Part shown: one piece after another, positions 11,176 to 23,551 of the stretch
How the letters are laid out: the number at the start of each line of letters is the position of its first letter
How positions within the stretch are numbered: position 1 is the stretch's first letter
Source: Laguncularia racemosa
Taxonomy: Eukaryota; Streptophyta; Magnoliopsida; Myrtales; Combretaceae
Direction of reading: 5' to 3'
DNA length: 64,000 nt
Assembly (NCBI GenBank): GCA_037954665.1
Contig: JBBMOL010000039.1
Coordinates: 4,154,001-4,218,000 of the forward strand
Notes under the pieces: model-generated
Seen by the model: only the letters and a program-made list of their open reading frames with translations
The model's database searches: none
Told to the model about the DNA's origin: nothing
Program-made: the position numbers and the translations under genes

Positions 11176-14100
11176 GAGGAGGAAGGGAGGAAGCAGAGGA
11201 TGAAGGGAGGAAGTAGAGGCACAGATTAGAAGTGAGAAAAGGAGACAAATCGAAGCTTCGCTGGATTTTTCCAAGTCGCGACCGCCGATCAAGCCCCGAA
11301 CTGCCACCAAGAGATGTTTTTGGAGAAATCCACCGCTACGGTTGAGTTCCCCACCCCCGAAAACCTAGGAAACAACATCTTAACCTCCTCGAAAGGCCAC
11401 CGGAACACCGTCAACGAGCACCCCCAGCCGCCATGACCAATCGACTCGACCCGACCCAACTCGCGCACCGACCCGGATCTAGGTAAGTCGGATTTTTCGA
11501 TTTTTTTGTATTTTTTATTTATTTAGTTATTTTATTTATTTATCTATTTGTTATTTATGATTAAAAAAATAGAAAAATATTAGAATTTAGATTAGTTTTT
11601 TTTAGGATTTAATTTAGGGCGAATAATAGAAAAAAATAATAAAAAATAAAATAATAAAAATAAAAATAAAAAGATTATAAAATATAAAATAATAAAAAAT
11701 GATAAAGATATATTAGAAAAAATGATAAAATTCAAATTTTTAGTTTAGGGTAGATAAATAATATAAGAGAAAACGTTTTAATAGAAATTAGTAAAAGTTA
11801 ATAAAAAAATTAGAAAAAAATTAATAAAAAATAATAATTAATTAATTAATTAATAAAAAATTATATTAATAGAGGTAATTTGAAAAATAGGGAAATAAAT
11901 TCTCATCACTTAGAAAAAAAAATTTATAATAATAAATCCAAAATTGGTTTTTTCCTTAAAATTATTATTTTTCAAAAAATCAAATGATCAAACTTAGACT
12001 TAGATTTTTTCGGGAAAAAAAATATTAAAATAATAAGAACGTAAACTAAAAGAAATTTCATAATTAAAATTCACAAACACATTAAAGTTTTTCAGGAAAA
12101 GCGAACTATAGCCCGTTTAATCCTGAGTAGCAGGTATGTCGGCACCCATTTGGGGCAACTCTAAAAAGAATAAAAAATCATTTTCTTAGAATAAGTTATT
12201 CAAAAACACAATAAAAAGATAACAAAAAAATCAAAGACAATAGGCTAAGGTTTAGATTTCAAGAGAATAGGGTGGTAACTTTAAGGTTTTAATAGGTTAG
12301 CCTCCAAATCTAGAAACTCTGGTTTTCCATTTCCTCTTTCACAAAAACGAAAAGAGGAAATCTCGCTGACTAGTGGTCTAAATTAGGATTAATCTACTCA
12401 ATTAGTCCTAATTCAATCTTTCCCAACCACAGTTGGGTGGCGACTCCAAAACAAAAATGAAATTCTTAATTCAAGTCGAGGACTTATATTAGATGAGCAT
12501 AGGGTCTAGTATGAATCAGATTAGGAATGGAAAATAAAAAATTAGACTCGACACCTATAATGCTCCTTTGGCATGTCACTAGCACATTATGTTTATCACC
12601 ACTCGTGTTCTTGCATAATATCGAGATGCTCTAGATCAACAAATTCCTGAGCAACTATAGTACATTAGTTGATTTAATATTGTTTACTTTACTTATCTGT
12701 TGTTTACTAAATAACTTCATTTCTTATAGATTTTTTGGATGCCATATATGCATGGGATCTTATAGCAACTTCCCCTTTCTTGTCAAGAAGGTAGTGATAT
12801 TCAGCATGCTTAGGTGCCTCTAATTTACTTTCATATTGTAGAATGGCACCATTCTGATCAAGTAATGCGGCAATTTGGTGAGATTTAGAGGATGCCATAG
12901 TATTGTGACACATCTCATTTCCTTCAAAGGATTAATCTTAAAGGAAAAAACTTATGAGGATTGAAGGAGGAGACATGCGATCTACATCCAAGAATGGGAG
13001 GAGTGGTAGTTCTCTATTGTTCAGTTAGAGTTCAACAACACATTGTCGGGTAAGGTAGATCCTAAGTACTACCCTTGGTAATATAATGTCACACAACGAT
13101 ACATTGGCTGCACTGGAGTCATGCTCGATGCCTCGGTAAGTTGCTTTAACCATATCATTGTACTTTTATGTTTTCTACATTTCATTATTAACATATTTGA
13201 CTTCCATATAGTTGGATCGCTTCGCTCACATTGAGGTGGTGAATTCCCTTGAAGAAACTTGAGTCGTAGAAACTACTAGGAGGCATCTCCTCTAGAGCCA
13301 TGGTAGTGTTACATTATTCCCTCTAGATCATCAGAAGCAACATCAAGAGATACCTCCACCTCGTGCCACCCAGGGGAGAGGACAGGCTTATGGTAAGGGT
13401 TGTCATCAACAAATAGTATAAAATCGATCTCCTAGTCCTCTTGTAGATGCCCTACCCACTCACTACTCACTAGCGGCTCATCTTTTCCCATATTATGATG
13501 ATCCAACATTCACTGTCAATCCAATTGAGTTTTACACACCTGATGTCGATATACCGTATACGTCTATGGTTACTCCACTTGCTCTTTAAAAGGAAAGACA
13601 TTCAAGCACACCAGATATGGGGGAGGGACTCACGCAAATAAATCATCGATATATTTCATAAGATGAGCCACCATTCCATGCCCAGACCTATCCCCAACAT
13701 TGAAGGACTTAGTAGGTCTTTCCAAATTGGAGAGAGTTCAACACAATGTGGATAAGGACATTATAAGAGACAATGTCAAAGAAGAGGTTAGACATATATT
13801 TGGCTATGTAATTATACATTACTTTTTCAATTTTCTTGGAATGTATATGTATTTCTAATTTTGTTTGCTTTAGCTATATAATTATGCTTATACGGTTTAA
13901 ACAAATTGATGAAATCATTTTGTTTCTCCGATTGATTTATGTTATAAAGTTCAGAATTGTCACAGGTTTATCCTCTTGACAAATTTGCGATGTTATATAA
14001 ACTGTGATATTTGTCATGGACTAAAAAAATTATTAAGAACTTTTTCTGACGACTACATGATGTCATGGGTTTGAAATATTTTTAAAGTTAGATCACTCAT

Positions 14101-14289
14101 TTTTGTAGGAATTCGTTTTACCAAATCCTATCTCTAAAGAATAGGGAAATAATAGACTTCACTCAATTGTGCAGAAATCGCATGTTGAATATGCAACCAT
14201 TTCAAAAATCATAAGTTAGGACTGTGATTTCTGAATATAAAAAATCGTAGTTTAGGACTACGATTTTTTAATATAAAGAAATTGCAATC

Positions 14290-14388
14290 CCAATCTGTTA
14301 TTTCAAAATGATATTCCGCAAAATACTTTTCCTGAAAACATTTTTTAAAAAATACATTGCTCCAAAGGGGCAAACTCTCACATTTCTC
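14290..14388 (-). repeat. MULE right terminal inverted repeat
   Basis: Inverted partner of 3989-4085, abutting the right TSD copy at 14389-14398. Just inside it, 14200-14290 carries repeated words of the form AAATCGTAGTTTAGGACTACG, similar to words near the left end at 4070-4140. Confidence 0.75.
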
Positions 14389-14398
14389 TTATCAAAAC

Positions 14399-15906
14399 TA
14401 TATATTTACTAAATAAAAAAAAAAGAAGATGAATAGTATACATATAATTGAAGGAAAAAAATAGTATACATATAACGCTATTATAAAATTAAATAACTAT
14501 TAAGTTTCTATAAAGTTGAGTTATTTACATTTCATTTTATATAGTTATATAAACTACAAAAGAAAAGAAAAAACCAAAAAAAAAATTAATATATAAAATA
14601 TATTTTTTAAATGTTTTCAACTCCAATTCCCTAATCACCATCATTACTTTGATTGCGATAAGATACGAAAAAATAAAATCTATTAAAACATCTGTATAAA
14701 ATGGAAATAGATAAGACATATAAATCAAATAATCTTTCAAAACTTAGATTTCAAATAATTATAAATTAGATATTAAAACAAATATAGATAAGATCTAAAG
14801 AAAAAGAAAACCCAAATAGCAATAACTTGGGAAAATTAAAAAAATATATATTGTTTTTTTTAATTAAAAAATATGGCCCCTAAAAACTAATAACAAAAAT
14901 GCATCACATGAAATTGTATCTAATTCAATGGATTAAAAATCACAACGTAAAGTAACTTTCATTTTATTAACAAAAAGAAAGATGCAAAGGAGAGCACTTA
15001 AAGTAATTTACCCCATCCATCTCGTATGCCTACTGCATCTCAATATCTAGAGACAAGTCCATCTACATTGACATCACAATCATTTGTGGCTCTAAATGAT
15101 AACTTTAGAGCACCAGCGCCTATATTCATACCCTTGCAACTCGACAAAAGAGACAACCTCAACCTCACCATGATAACAAAGGCAAGCAAGGCTAACTTAG
15201 GTCGAGCAAAATCTTATTACAATGCACATAAAAGCCTTAGACTCCCATCTTTTTTTCCCATTTTCTTTAATGTTTAGTTTATAATTGTGTACTTATATTT
15301 GCATTTGAACAAACTAAAACATATGTGAATGGAAAACTTTCTAATTGTCTACAACTATCTTTTTAACCAGCTTCTTCTTTGAACTCGTTATACTTTTTAA
15401 TTGCTAAGCAATATATTTAGCTTTATATTAATGAGTAGTAGTGGGATTTCAACATGTGTTAAGAGGTTGATGGGTTATTGTTTGATTGTGTAGAGAAGTT
15501 AATGACTATAATTATACAATTTATGGATGCAAGGGGTTTGGCTTATTAAGAGAACAATGACTGTTATTGTATAATCTATGGATGTAAGGGGTTTAGCTTA
15601 TTAGGAGAGCAACTATGATGAGGAGAAACTGTATTTATGTTTAAATAAGCAAGTATTGTAAATAAAGTGGAAAACATATAGCAACAAGTGCTACAAAAAG
15701 TTGCAGGTGAAAATCATGTCTTGAAGACACAATTTCATGTGCTGTATTTTTTGTATTAGTTTTCAAAGGCTAGATTTTTTGAATTTTCAAAAAAAAGAAA
15801 CAATTTATTTTTTCATTTTCCCACGAAAACTTTCTTTTTAATCTAAAATAATATTTCGTTGAACTTTTCATCTTTCCAATGCTATTAAGAGTAATAACCT
15901 TTATAA
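14399..15906. other. AT-rich intergenic DNA between the MULE and the 20-kb Gypsy
   Basis: Mostly A/T-rich with short homopolymers and no recognisable gene. A short open frame at 15026-15277 has no family resemblance that I can see. The one structured part is an imperfect tandem duplication at 15492-15607, two copies of about 57 bp sharing TATGGATG-AAGGGGTTT. The left TSD of the next element (CTTAC) is at 15907-15911. Confidence 0.7.
15492..15607. repeat. Imperfect tandem duplication of about 57 bp
   Basis: Two adjacent copies with several substitutions, each ending in GGGGTTT-GCTTATTA. Non-coding. Confidence 0.7.
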
Positions 15907-15911
15907 CTTAC

Positions 15912-16591
15912 TATAAAGGACTAAAAATATTATGTAAATATATTATACTAAGCTCATTGATTATTTGGCTTGACTTATTGAGCTAGGTAACAGAGCCTAA
16001 TGAGTCTAGTCCAATTATTGGGATGACTTAGGGAGAATTGGCTTGGTAGGATCATAACAGAGATCATTGGATCGGTCTATCCGCATCCAATCTTCTGAAG
16101 CAAACTCATGTACTTATGAAAAAGGCTACTGATCTTGGGCCTATGGCAAGCTCATTAGGATAACCTTAAAATGAGTAGTCTCCATCTCGTCTGTTAATCA
16201 CTAAAATGATCTAACAAATGTCATCAGGCTCAAGAGTCTATAAATACTTAATCATTCCTCCTCATTAAGAAACCTTTTTCCGAATTCCTAAGATCAGAGA
16301 AGCGGTATTCCACCAAGAGTTCTCTACTCTCAAAGATCAAACAAGAGATCAGGCAAAGAACAATCTCTATTGTCCAAGAACTGCAAGGTCAATGCTTGAG
16401 ATCCCTTTAACTCCCTTATCTGTCACTTATGCACTCAAGACGTTTGAGATTGTCTATTCCTCCTCCCTACCTCTCTCTTCTTAGTCATCTTACCATTTGC
16501 CATCTCTAAATTGCTTTTCTCTAAAGTCACATACAATGAGGTACCCACGTGATACGCACATGACCACTCCTACCGAGACAACCCATCTACA
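15912..16591 (+). repeat. 5' LTR of the 20-kb Gypsy
   Basis: Direct repeat of 35610-36271, with roughly 10-15 percent differences by eye. It has lost the canonical TG start (TATAAAGG against TGTAGAGG) through transitions that look like cytosine-methylation damage. A TATA box (TATAAATA) lies at 16239. It ends CATCTACA. Confidence 0.87.
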
Positions 16592-16612
16592 TTTTAGCGA
16601 CTCCACTAGGGA
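16592..16612 (+). promoter_or_regulatory. Putative primer-binding site
   Basis: Directly after the 5' LTR the sequence reads TTTTAGCGACTCCACTAGGG, resembling the GGCGACTCC primer-binding motif common in plant Tat/Ogre Gypsy elements. The tRNA identity is not determined here. Confidence 0.55.
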
Positions 16613-18726
16613 CTTGAGTTAAGTGATAGAAGAGTAATGACACCCCCTAAGAAGAGAGGACCATCTGACAATATTTATTAAGAACAAGTAACTAACACTA
16701 AATTGATGGAGCATAACCTACTTCAAATACCGTAGAATACTAGTCAAGGCAATTCACAACCTAAGGTTCCCATAGATCTTGTACAAATGATTCAGACTAT
16801 GCATGAGAACACAAGGGCTCTAAACCAACTTATGACCATACTTGCACCACTTATCACAGGGTTGGCTGCTACTGCTGCTGTGCAACAAGATGTGGCTCCG
16901 CCAAACACTAACATTGCTATGCAACAAAGAGCCACCCATGTAACTCGATCACGTGCAGTTCATTCCATTAACCCTCCTATAAACGAGGAGAACATTCCTC
17001 AGGAGCAAACCACTCAACCAGATGTTCCACCTCCTAATGCTCTCAATGGATTTAGCCATCAACCTACTCCTACACCTGCTTCCATGGTATCTGCCCCAAA
17101 GACTTCCTTTATAATGAAGGAAGACTTTGATATATACTTAAAAGAAATATAAGCAAAGTCTACTGTGAGAGTACTAGAGTTAAAACTCCCTTACCATCAG
17201 CACATTGCTAAAAAGTCGTATCCTAAGGACTATGTTAGTCTTAAGTTCATCATGTTCAACGGCAAGAAAGGAAGCGCCAAGGAACATTTACATAAGTTTA
17301 TCAAGACCTTGGAGGTATACAGGCTGGATGATGACCTAAAACTCAAAGAATTTTCCAAATCACTGATCGAAAAGGCATACACCCGGTATGTCAACCTCCT
17401 TACAGGGTCAATTGATTCATGGGGGTTTATGTGTAAGCTATTCCTAGAGAAATTCTTCTCTACTCAAGAATGGGTCACAATCACGAACATGGGATGAACA
17501 TGGCAGTACCCCAAGGAAGACTTGATGGATTATATAGAATGCTCCAGGGAGCGAACATTGAACATCCAAGACACATGTGATGAGAAGGAGTTAGTGAAAA
17601 TTTACATCTAAGGGATGTTTACTAAGTACGCAGTCTATTTAGAGAATCTTAATCTAAGTTACTTTTCTGCACTAGTCGAGATTGTAAGGAGAACTAATAA
17701 TTCTATTACAAGACAATGAGGGGAAAATGGGAGGTTTGGGAAACGAGCAACTTCTGCTAGCTCAGCCCAAGTTGAGACCCCTAAAGACAATAAGAAGCTA
17801 AGGAACGATACATCCCAAGGATCTATATCAATTCCCCCTTTCCCATGCCCAATGGGAAAGGTACATGCTTTGTTTGACCAATGGTTACAAGATGGGAATA
17901 TCAAGCTCCCAAAAGTAGATCGATTACCAACACAAAATGAGATGATCCTAAGTTTTGCAAATATCACAAATTTGTAGGTCATCTTATGAAAAAGTGTTAG
18001 ACTTTGAAGAAAATTTTCAATGACAGGGTCCATAATGGGAAACTTATCGTAGAAAACAATGATGTTTGTAAATATCCACTACCTACGCACAAGAATCAAT
18101 AAGGTACTGCAAATGCCATCAACCACAATCCTAGTACTGAAGAAGATATGTCACATGCCAAGGTGCATAACATACAAGAAGCAATGGTTGGGAATAATGA
18201 AGATGCATGTATGCTAGAAGTAGCTGCCCTAATGAGGACAACTAACTTCAGAAATTTTTTTAACCTACTGGGGATTAACAAAGATGCATGTCTTGCAACA
18301 GCAATTGCCCTTACTTAAATCATAGAGAGACAATATGGGGAGTGCAGTCTAGCGTAACCTGTACAAAGAATGGCAAAGGCGCATGAGAATGTAATCCTCC
18401 TTACCAATGCGGACATGTGTGCCAAAAATCCCAATCATAACTACCCTATTTATATGGAAAGCATGCTAAATGGGTATCCCATTAAGAGGACATTCATATG
18501 CCGATGTCCATACTCAAAGCTACAGGGATAGACAACCAGCTCCTAGTGAGACAACGTATTGTCATGAATAGTTTCATCGACGTGCCTACAAACACAGTAG
18601 GATATGTTAATGTGAGCTTTAAAGTAGGCCCGATGCAAAGCTCCACACGTTTCCATGTGATCGACGCACCCATAACCTACCATCTACTAGTTGGAAGAAA
18701 GTGGTTGCATGATCACAATCCTATAC

Positions 18727-19733
18727 TGATGTGCCTAATTCCACTTAGAAGCACAATTAAAAGACTTAAAAAAAAAATCTTAAGTCAAGGTAAAACCGGA
18801 TCCATAAGGGCAAAATTCACGTGAACCCTAGTGAAGATGTAATGAATTCCAAATGCTCAAAGATATAATTGTAATACCACAATGATAATCTCTTCTAATA
18901 ACACCCTAATCACATATAATCCATGAAAATAATCCACAAATTCAAAAGAAAACCTCAATTCCAAGGACTCCTTTCCAATAGTGGAAAACACGTTTTCAAG
19001 GGAATTATCAATGATGATTTGAATTCAATTGCAAGGGACCTTAAATAAACAAAAGAATTCATCAACAATAAGAAGTAATTCTAATCAAGAACTATCTCAA
19101 TTCAACCCTAGATATGACACACTAGAGAAGAAATGAAATCACAACAAAATGAAATTGATACAACTCACAATTTCAAGGTATTGCACTCGCTACAATTTCA
19201 ACTCTTGGGATTGAAATTGATAAGAGTCTAATGACAATTAGGAACCCTAATTCTCACGTGAAGAAGAAGTGTATAATCTCCAAAATATATGGCCTCCCTA
19301 AACCCTCTCTTAAGCAAGTATTTATACTTGCAACTCCTAGAGTTAAAAAGTGCTCAAAATTACAAGTTTACCACTTTTAAGGTGGCTAACCGTAAATGAA
19401 AATTACAAAGAAATAAAAGTGTCCCAAAACCAAAATACAACCAAAATAGTTCAATAAACAATTACAAGATACAAAATAGCATAAGTCTTCATGATCTAAT
19501 GCCTCGGAATAGAGACCAATCTCAGCGGGTCTTTGATTGTTATCCTGAAAAATGTTCTATGTCCAATTGAAGTTGTAGGACATTTTGGCATCTCATGGAG
19601 AATTATAATTGTACCTGTAAGATTATTCTCAAATTTTATTAGAAATAAAGACATAAGGTAGAATATGAGCAATTTAGATCATCATCCAAATTGGGTTCTG
19701 AAAAGGTTGACAATGTCAGAAATTTTCCCATCA
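18727..19733 (-). repeat. 3' LTR of the nested gag-protease element
   Basis: 1007 bp, direct repeat of 22541-23551, with TG/CA termini. The open protease frame upstream runs a short way into it. Confidence 0.9.
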
Positions 19734-20305
19734 TCTCCTCGGGCTTCTGAAAGATTTGCCCTCAAATCTAGAGGATCAGTTGTGGAACTGAACCCTAGTA
19801 TCTCTGTTGTCTTGCTCTTCCGAATGGTAGTGGATGGATTCCTGATCTGTTTTTGTAAACCCTGGACCTCAGATGGAGTCATCAGTAATAGAACTATACG
19901 TGACTTGCCCATACTGAACATGTAGGTATTTTCAAACCCATCATGTATCACCCGTCGATCATACAACCAAAGCCGACCCAACAATAAATGGAATGCATGC
20001 ATAGGAACTATATCACAAAGGATCTCATCATGATAGTTCTGATCGACACTCACAGGAACCTTTGCCCTAAGGGTAACATGCATACTACCTCTATTATCCA
20101 GCCAATGAAAGTGATAAGGACTAGGATGTGGTATAGTAGACAATTGTAATTTGTCTACCAGTGCAGTAGATATAACATTCGTGCAACTACCACTATCGAT
20201 GATGAATACACAAAGGTTACCTCTGATTCTGCAAGAGGTATGAAATATGCTCTCCCTCTGAATATCACTGGTATCAGGAGATATAGATAAAACCCTGCGT
20301 AACAC
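19734..20305 (-). pseudogene. Gypsy aspartic protease, truncated before pol
   Basis: Open on the minus strand from 20305. The catalytic motif FIIDSGSCTNVIS lies about 35-48 residues in, followed by FHLLLGRLWLYDRRVIHDG, the flap-like and C-terminal parts of a Gypsy pepsin-type protease. The catalytic Asp-Ser-Gly is intact. The frame then enters the 3' LTR, where reverse transcriptase should begin. It would process the Gag of this family. Separation from gag by a stop or frameshift near 20330 means it is probably not made as a fusion now. Confidence 0.8.
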
Positions 20306-20374
20306 ATTAAGGGGTAGATATTTCCCTCTTGTATGCTCCTCAGGCGCGTTTGCATTCTGATCATCATAATATTC

Positions 20375-21618
20375 CTATAGTGCTGTTGGTAGATCTGTAG
20401 GTTCAATCTGATCATGATCATCCTCAGTATCCTCTCCAGTGTCTTCCATAACAGTCATCACCCTCTTATTTGGACACTGTGCAGCCATATGCCCAAATCC
20501 CATGCATTTAAAGTATTTTATCTGGCGCGCTTTCCCACTAGTAGATCCGAGAACAGTCTGCCTCATTTCTAGGGCTATGACCCCTTTACCCTTCCTAGTG
20601 GGTAAATTTTCTCTTATAATGGTTGGGGTATTAGTGTCCACTGCCTTGACTCCCTCACCTACCGCCTTTTTTCCCCTTGATCTACTGTCGGCTGATATGG
20701 GTCTATTAACAGTATTGGGCCTACTGCTTGGAGCCCTAAAGAAGTTGGACCTCCTTTGTCTCTCTACTTTTAAGGCCAACTGAATAGCCTCATCAAGTGT
20801 AGTATAGCGTTGCAGTTCAACAATACACGCTATTTCATATTTTAGACCTGAGACAAATCGTGCTATAGTTTGTTCTGGAGGCTCAACAGACCCACACCTG
20901 ATCATAAGGGTCTCAAATTCCTGCACATAATCATCCACTGTTTTGCCCCCCTGCCTCAAGGTTTGCAGTCGCATAAACAGCTCCTGTTTGTAGTGCTCAG
21001 GAATGAACCTTTTCCTTAACAATCTCTTCATGTCCCTCCAAGTCTGAACCTCAGCCTCTCCATCCCGACACCTGTTAATGATCAGATTCTTCCACCAGAG
21101 TGCAGCATACCCTACAAATTCAACAGCAACCAATCGAACCTTGGTACTGTCATCGATCTCATAACATTCGAAGAGACCTTCGACCTTATCCTCCCAGTCT
21201 AAGTATTCATCTGCTGATCCTTTGCCATCATAGGATGGCATATGTAGTTTCACATACTCCAAACCCCGAAGTGGCCTGAAATCCCTATTCTGATTTAGGT
21301 TTACCCAAAATTGTTATCCCTTTCTTCCCTATTTGGAAGATGCTCCTCACCCATCCTTCTATTTAAATTCCCATCTCCCACTATTCTATTTCGATGAGGG
21401 TTTTGTGGAGCTACTCGAGGTGGTGCCGGTTGGTTTATCACTGGTGGTTGTGGCAATGTCATTCTATCAACTCTAGTTGCCAGTGTAGCAACTATAGTAG
21501 TAAGTTCTTAGAGTTATTCTTCCAAGGTTCTCCTACCTGCCACATTACGACCCTGACCTCCACCAACCTGGCTATTGGCTTCTTCACCCATTCCCTTATT
21601 CACATTGTCATTTGACAT
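20375..21618 (-). pseudogene. Gypsy gag of the nested element
   Basis: The likely ATG is at 21618 (MSNDNVNKGMGEE), with two early stops and a frameshift near 21300. A clean 295-residue frame then runs 21262-20375. It holds the retrotransposon gag domain (MPSYDGKGSADEYLDWEDKV, then AALWWKN, RKRFIPEHYKQEL) and a zinc knuckle, YFKCMGFGHMAAQC, whose first Cys has become Tyr. Gag packages the element RNA into virus-like particles in the cytoplasm. The knuckle defect and the stops suggest this copy depends on proteins from related copies. Confidence 0.83.
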
Positions 21619-22518
21619 AGTTGTAGACTCCCGTATGTTGATCCTCAAAACAATTTGATTCAAGGGTACACACTCCACTACTACACTTCCCTAAACTCCA
21701 CACAATAGCAACTACAAAAGACAAACAAACAAACCCACTTAATGTTACAATTATATTATTGCAACTCACGTGTAATACTCTTCTCCACAACACGTCACAA
21801 CAATACGGTGCAACAAATTTAATTTCCAAAAATCACTCCACGACAACACACAAGCAACAACAATAATGATGATGTGTTACTTCCACGGCAACAACAAGAT
21901 GGATAATAATTACAAGTAGACTTCCACTTCCACGGCAAATAATGATAACAAAGGACTAATATGTGACTTTCCACAAATGAATTCCGAATTCCACAATAGG
22001 CAGCAACTTTCAATTTGAAATTCAAATAACTTCACTTATTGCAAGCCTTCCTCAGTTGATAACAATGAATTCAAATTCAAATAGCAATCATTAACTCCCA
22101 CAACTTAATTGCATATGTTTGAATTCAAATAATTTCTTACTAATCAAAACTCAATGCAATCTGCAAATTGTACTCCACCAATTCAGAATTACACAATGGA
22201 AATCAAAACAACAAACTACACATCCTCCTCCACGCCCCAACAAGACACGACAAGGATTTTGGTAAGTTTTGTAAGTTCCAAAAATTGTTGAATTAAACAA
22301 CACTTTGTACTTCTACCCTTCCACGTAAATTAGTGATCACAAAATGGTGCAACAACCTTCCCAAACCAACTCCAACAAACAGCAAAAAAAACTCCAAGAC
22401 AAGGTAATTTCACAAGCTCAAAACCATAACAATCAATACAATTGCGATTTCCACTAAATCAATCCTAATGGATGATTAACTCCACGAAATCAAATGAAAC
22501 CAATTCCCTTCTCTCAAC

Positions 22519-22540
22519 ATGAGCTCTGATACCAAAAAGA
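22519..22540 (-). promoter_or_regulatory. Primer-binding site (initiator tRNA-Met type)
   Basis: On the minus strand, 7 bases inside the end of the 5' LTR, the sequence reads TGGTATCAGAGCTC, the standard complement to the 3' end of plant initiator tRNA-Met. This fixes the element as minus-strand. Confidence 0.9.
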
Positions 22541-23551
22541 TGATGTGCCTAATTCCACTTAGAAGCACAATTAAAAGACTTAAAAAAAAAAACAATCTCA
22601 AGTCAAGGTAAAACCGGATCCACAAGGGCAAAATTTACGTGAACCCTAGTGAAGATGTAATGAATTCCAAATGCTCAAAGATATAATTGAAATACCACAA
22701 TGATAATATCTTCTAATAACATCCTAATCACATATAATCCACGAAAATAATCCACAAATTCAAAAGAAAACCTCAATTCCAAGGACTCCTTTCCAATAGT
22801 GGAAAACACGTTTTCAAGGGAATTCTCAATGATGATTCGAATTCAATTGCAAGGGACCTTAAATAAACACAAGAATTCGTCAACAATAAGAAGTAATTCT
22901 GACCAAGAACTATCTCAATTCAACCCTATATATGACACACTAGAGAAGAAAAGAAATCACAACAAAATGAAATTGATACAACTCACAATTTCAAGGTGTT
23001 GCACTCGCCATAATTTCAACTCTTGTGATTGAAATTGATAGGAGTCTAATGACAATTAGGAACCCTAATTCTCACATGAAGAAGAAGTGTATAATCTCCA
23101 AAATATATGGCCTCCCTAAACCCCCTCTTAAGCAAGTATTTATACTTGCTACTCCTAGGGTTAAAAAGTGCTCAAAATTACAAGTTTGCCACTTTTAAGG
23201 TGGCTAACCCTAAATGAAAATTACAAAGAAATAAAAGTGTTCCAAAACCAAAATACAACCAAAATAGTTCAATAAACAATTACAAGATACAAAATAGCAT
23301 AAGTCTTCTTGATCCAATGCCTCATAATAGAGAACAATCGCAGCGGGTCTTTGATTGTTATCCTGAAAAATGTTCTGTGTCAAACTGAAGTTGTAGGACA
23401 TTTTGGAATCTCATGGAGAATTATAATTGTACCTATAAGATTATTCTCAAATTTTATTAGAAATAAAGACATAAGGTAGAATATGAGCAATTTGGATCAT
23501 CATCCAAATTGAGTTCTGAAAAGGTTGACAATATCAGAAATTTTCCCATCA
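22541..23551 (-). repeat. 5' LTR of the nested gag-protease element
   Basis: 1011 bp, direct repeat of 18727-19733, with TG/CA termini. Confidence 0.9.

Larger units (their letters stand above)
10497..12553 (+). mobile_element. Solo LTR of a Tat-lineage Gypsy element
   Basis: It begins TGTAAACACC and ends GACTCGACA, with a 5-bp TSD CCTAT at 10492-10496 and 12554-12558. It has no internal coding domain. The same sequence, diverged, forms the minus-strand 3' LTR at 53542-55611, which identifies the family. A TATA box lies at 11168 and a tRNA-like segment at 10771-10840. Much of 11500-12000 is A/T low-complexity sequence. A solo LTR forms by recombination between the two LTRs of a full element, which removes the interior. 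It splits the PMD pseudogene. Confidence 0.9.
9616..13790 (+). pseudogene. Plant mobile domain (PMD) gene carried by the MULE, decayed
   Basis: The ATG at 9616 opens MDPSLVDRSLLILQHTYR, the typical start of TE-linked plant mobile domain proteins (aminotransferase-like PMD). After an apparent intron at about 9693-9770, PMD blocks follow: VTLQDVAV, LPIDRHVVTDVTSLHW (10020-10085), LLGIRPGPHD, KMSWLKNS, then KYSWGATCLA (about 10330) and LLQIWA. A solo LTR interrupts the gene at 10497-12553. The domain resumes with YRDALDQQ (about 12626) and YYNVTQRYIGC (about 13075-13115), then a diverged tail to about 13790. Stops are scattered throughout. PMD genes linked to MULEs are a known class; host homologues such as MAIN act in silencing and genome stability. 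Function of this copy is lost. Confidence 0.8.
3989..14388 (+). mobile_element. Mutator-like element (MULE) with transposase and plant mobile domain gene
   Basis: The element is bounded by an exact 10-bp direct repeat, TTATCAAAAC, at 3979-3988 and 14389-14398, the TSD length expected of Mutator superfamily insertions. The two ends are inverted relative to each other: the left end reads AAGAACTGTGTGGGTTTG and the complement of the right end reads GAGAAATGTGAGAGTTTG. The similarity continues for about 90-100 bp with scattered mismatches. Inside, in order, are a minisatellite, a decayed MURA-type transposase, and a decayed plant mobile domain gene. A 1.7-kb TIR element and a 2.06-kb solo LTR were inserted later; without them the MULE is about 6.65 kb. 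All coding regions carry stops, so it is non-autonomous today. Confidence 0.87.
18727..23551 (-). mobile_element. Nested gag-protease-only Gypsy element (TR-GAG type)
   Basis: It is bounded by LTRs at 18727-19733 and 22541-23551. In element sense each begins TGATGGGAAAATTTC and ends GGCACATCA. Flanks are TATAC (18722-18726) and CATAC (23552-23556), a 5-bp TSD with one transition. Next to the 5' LTR (22541-23551) is a primer-binding site matching initiator tRNA-Met. Inside are gag and protease only; the 3' LTR follows the protease directly, so reverse transcriptase, RNase H and integrase are absent. This matches the terminal-repeat-with-GAG class of non-autonomous elements. The two LTRs differ by a few percent, so it is younger than its host element. 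Confidence 0.88.

Noticed and set aside
11500..12000. A/T low-complexity stretch as a matrix-attachment or origin region
   Set aside because: It is internal to the solo LTR and present in the other LTR copy; composition alone is not evidence.
15026..15277. Open frame of 83 codons between the MULE and the Gypsy
   Set aside because: No recognisable domain, no splice context, surrounded by AT-rich non-coding DNA.
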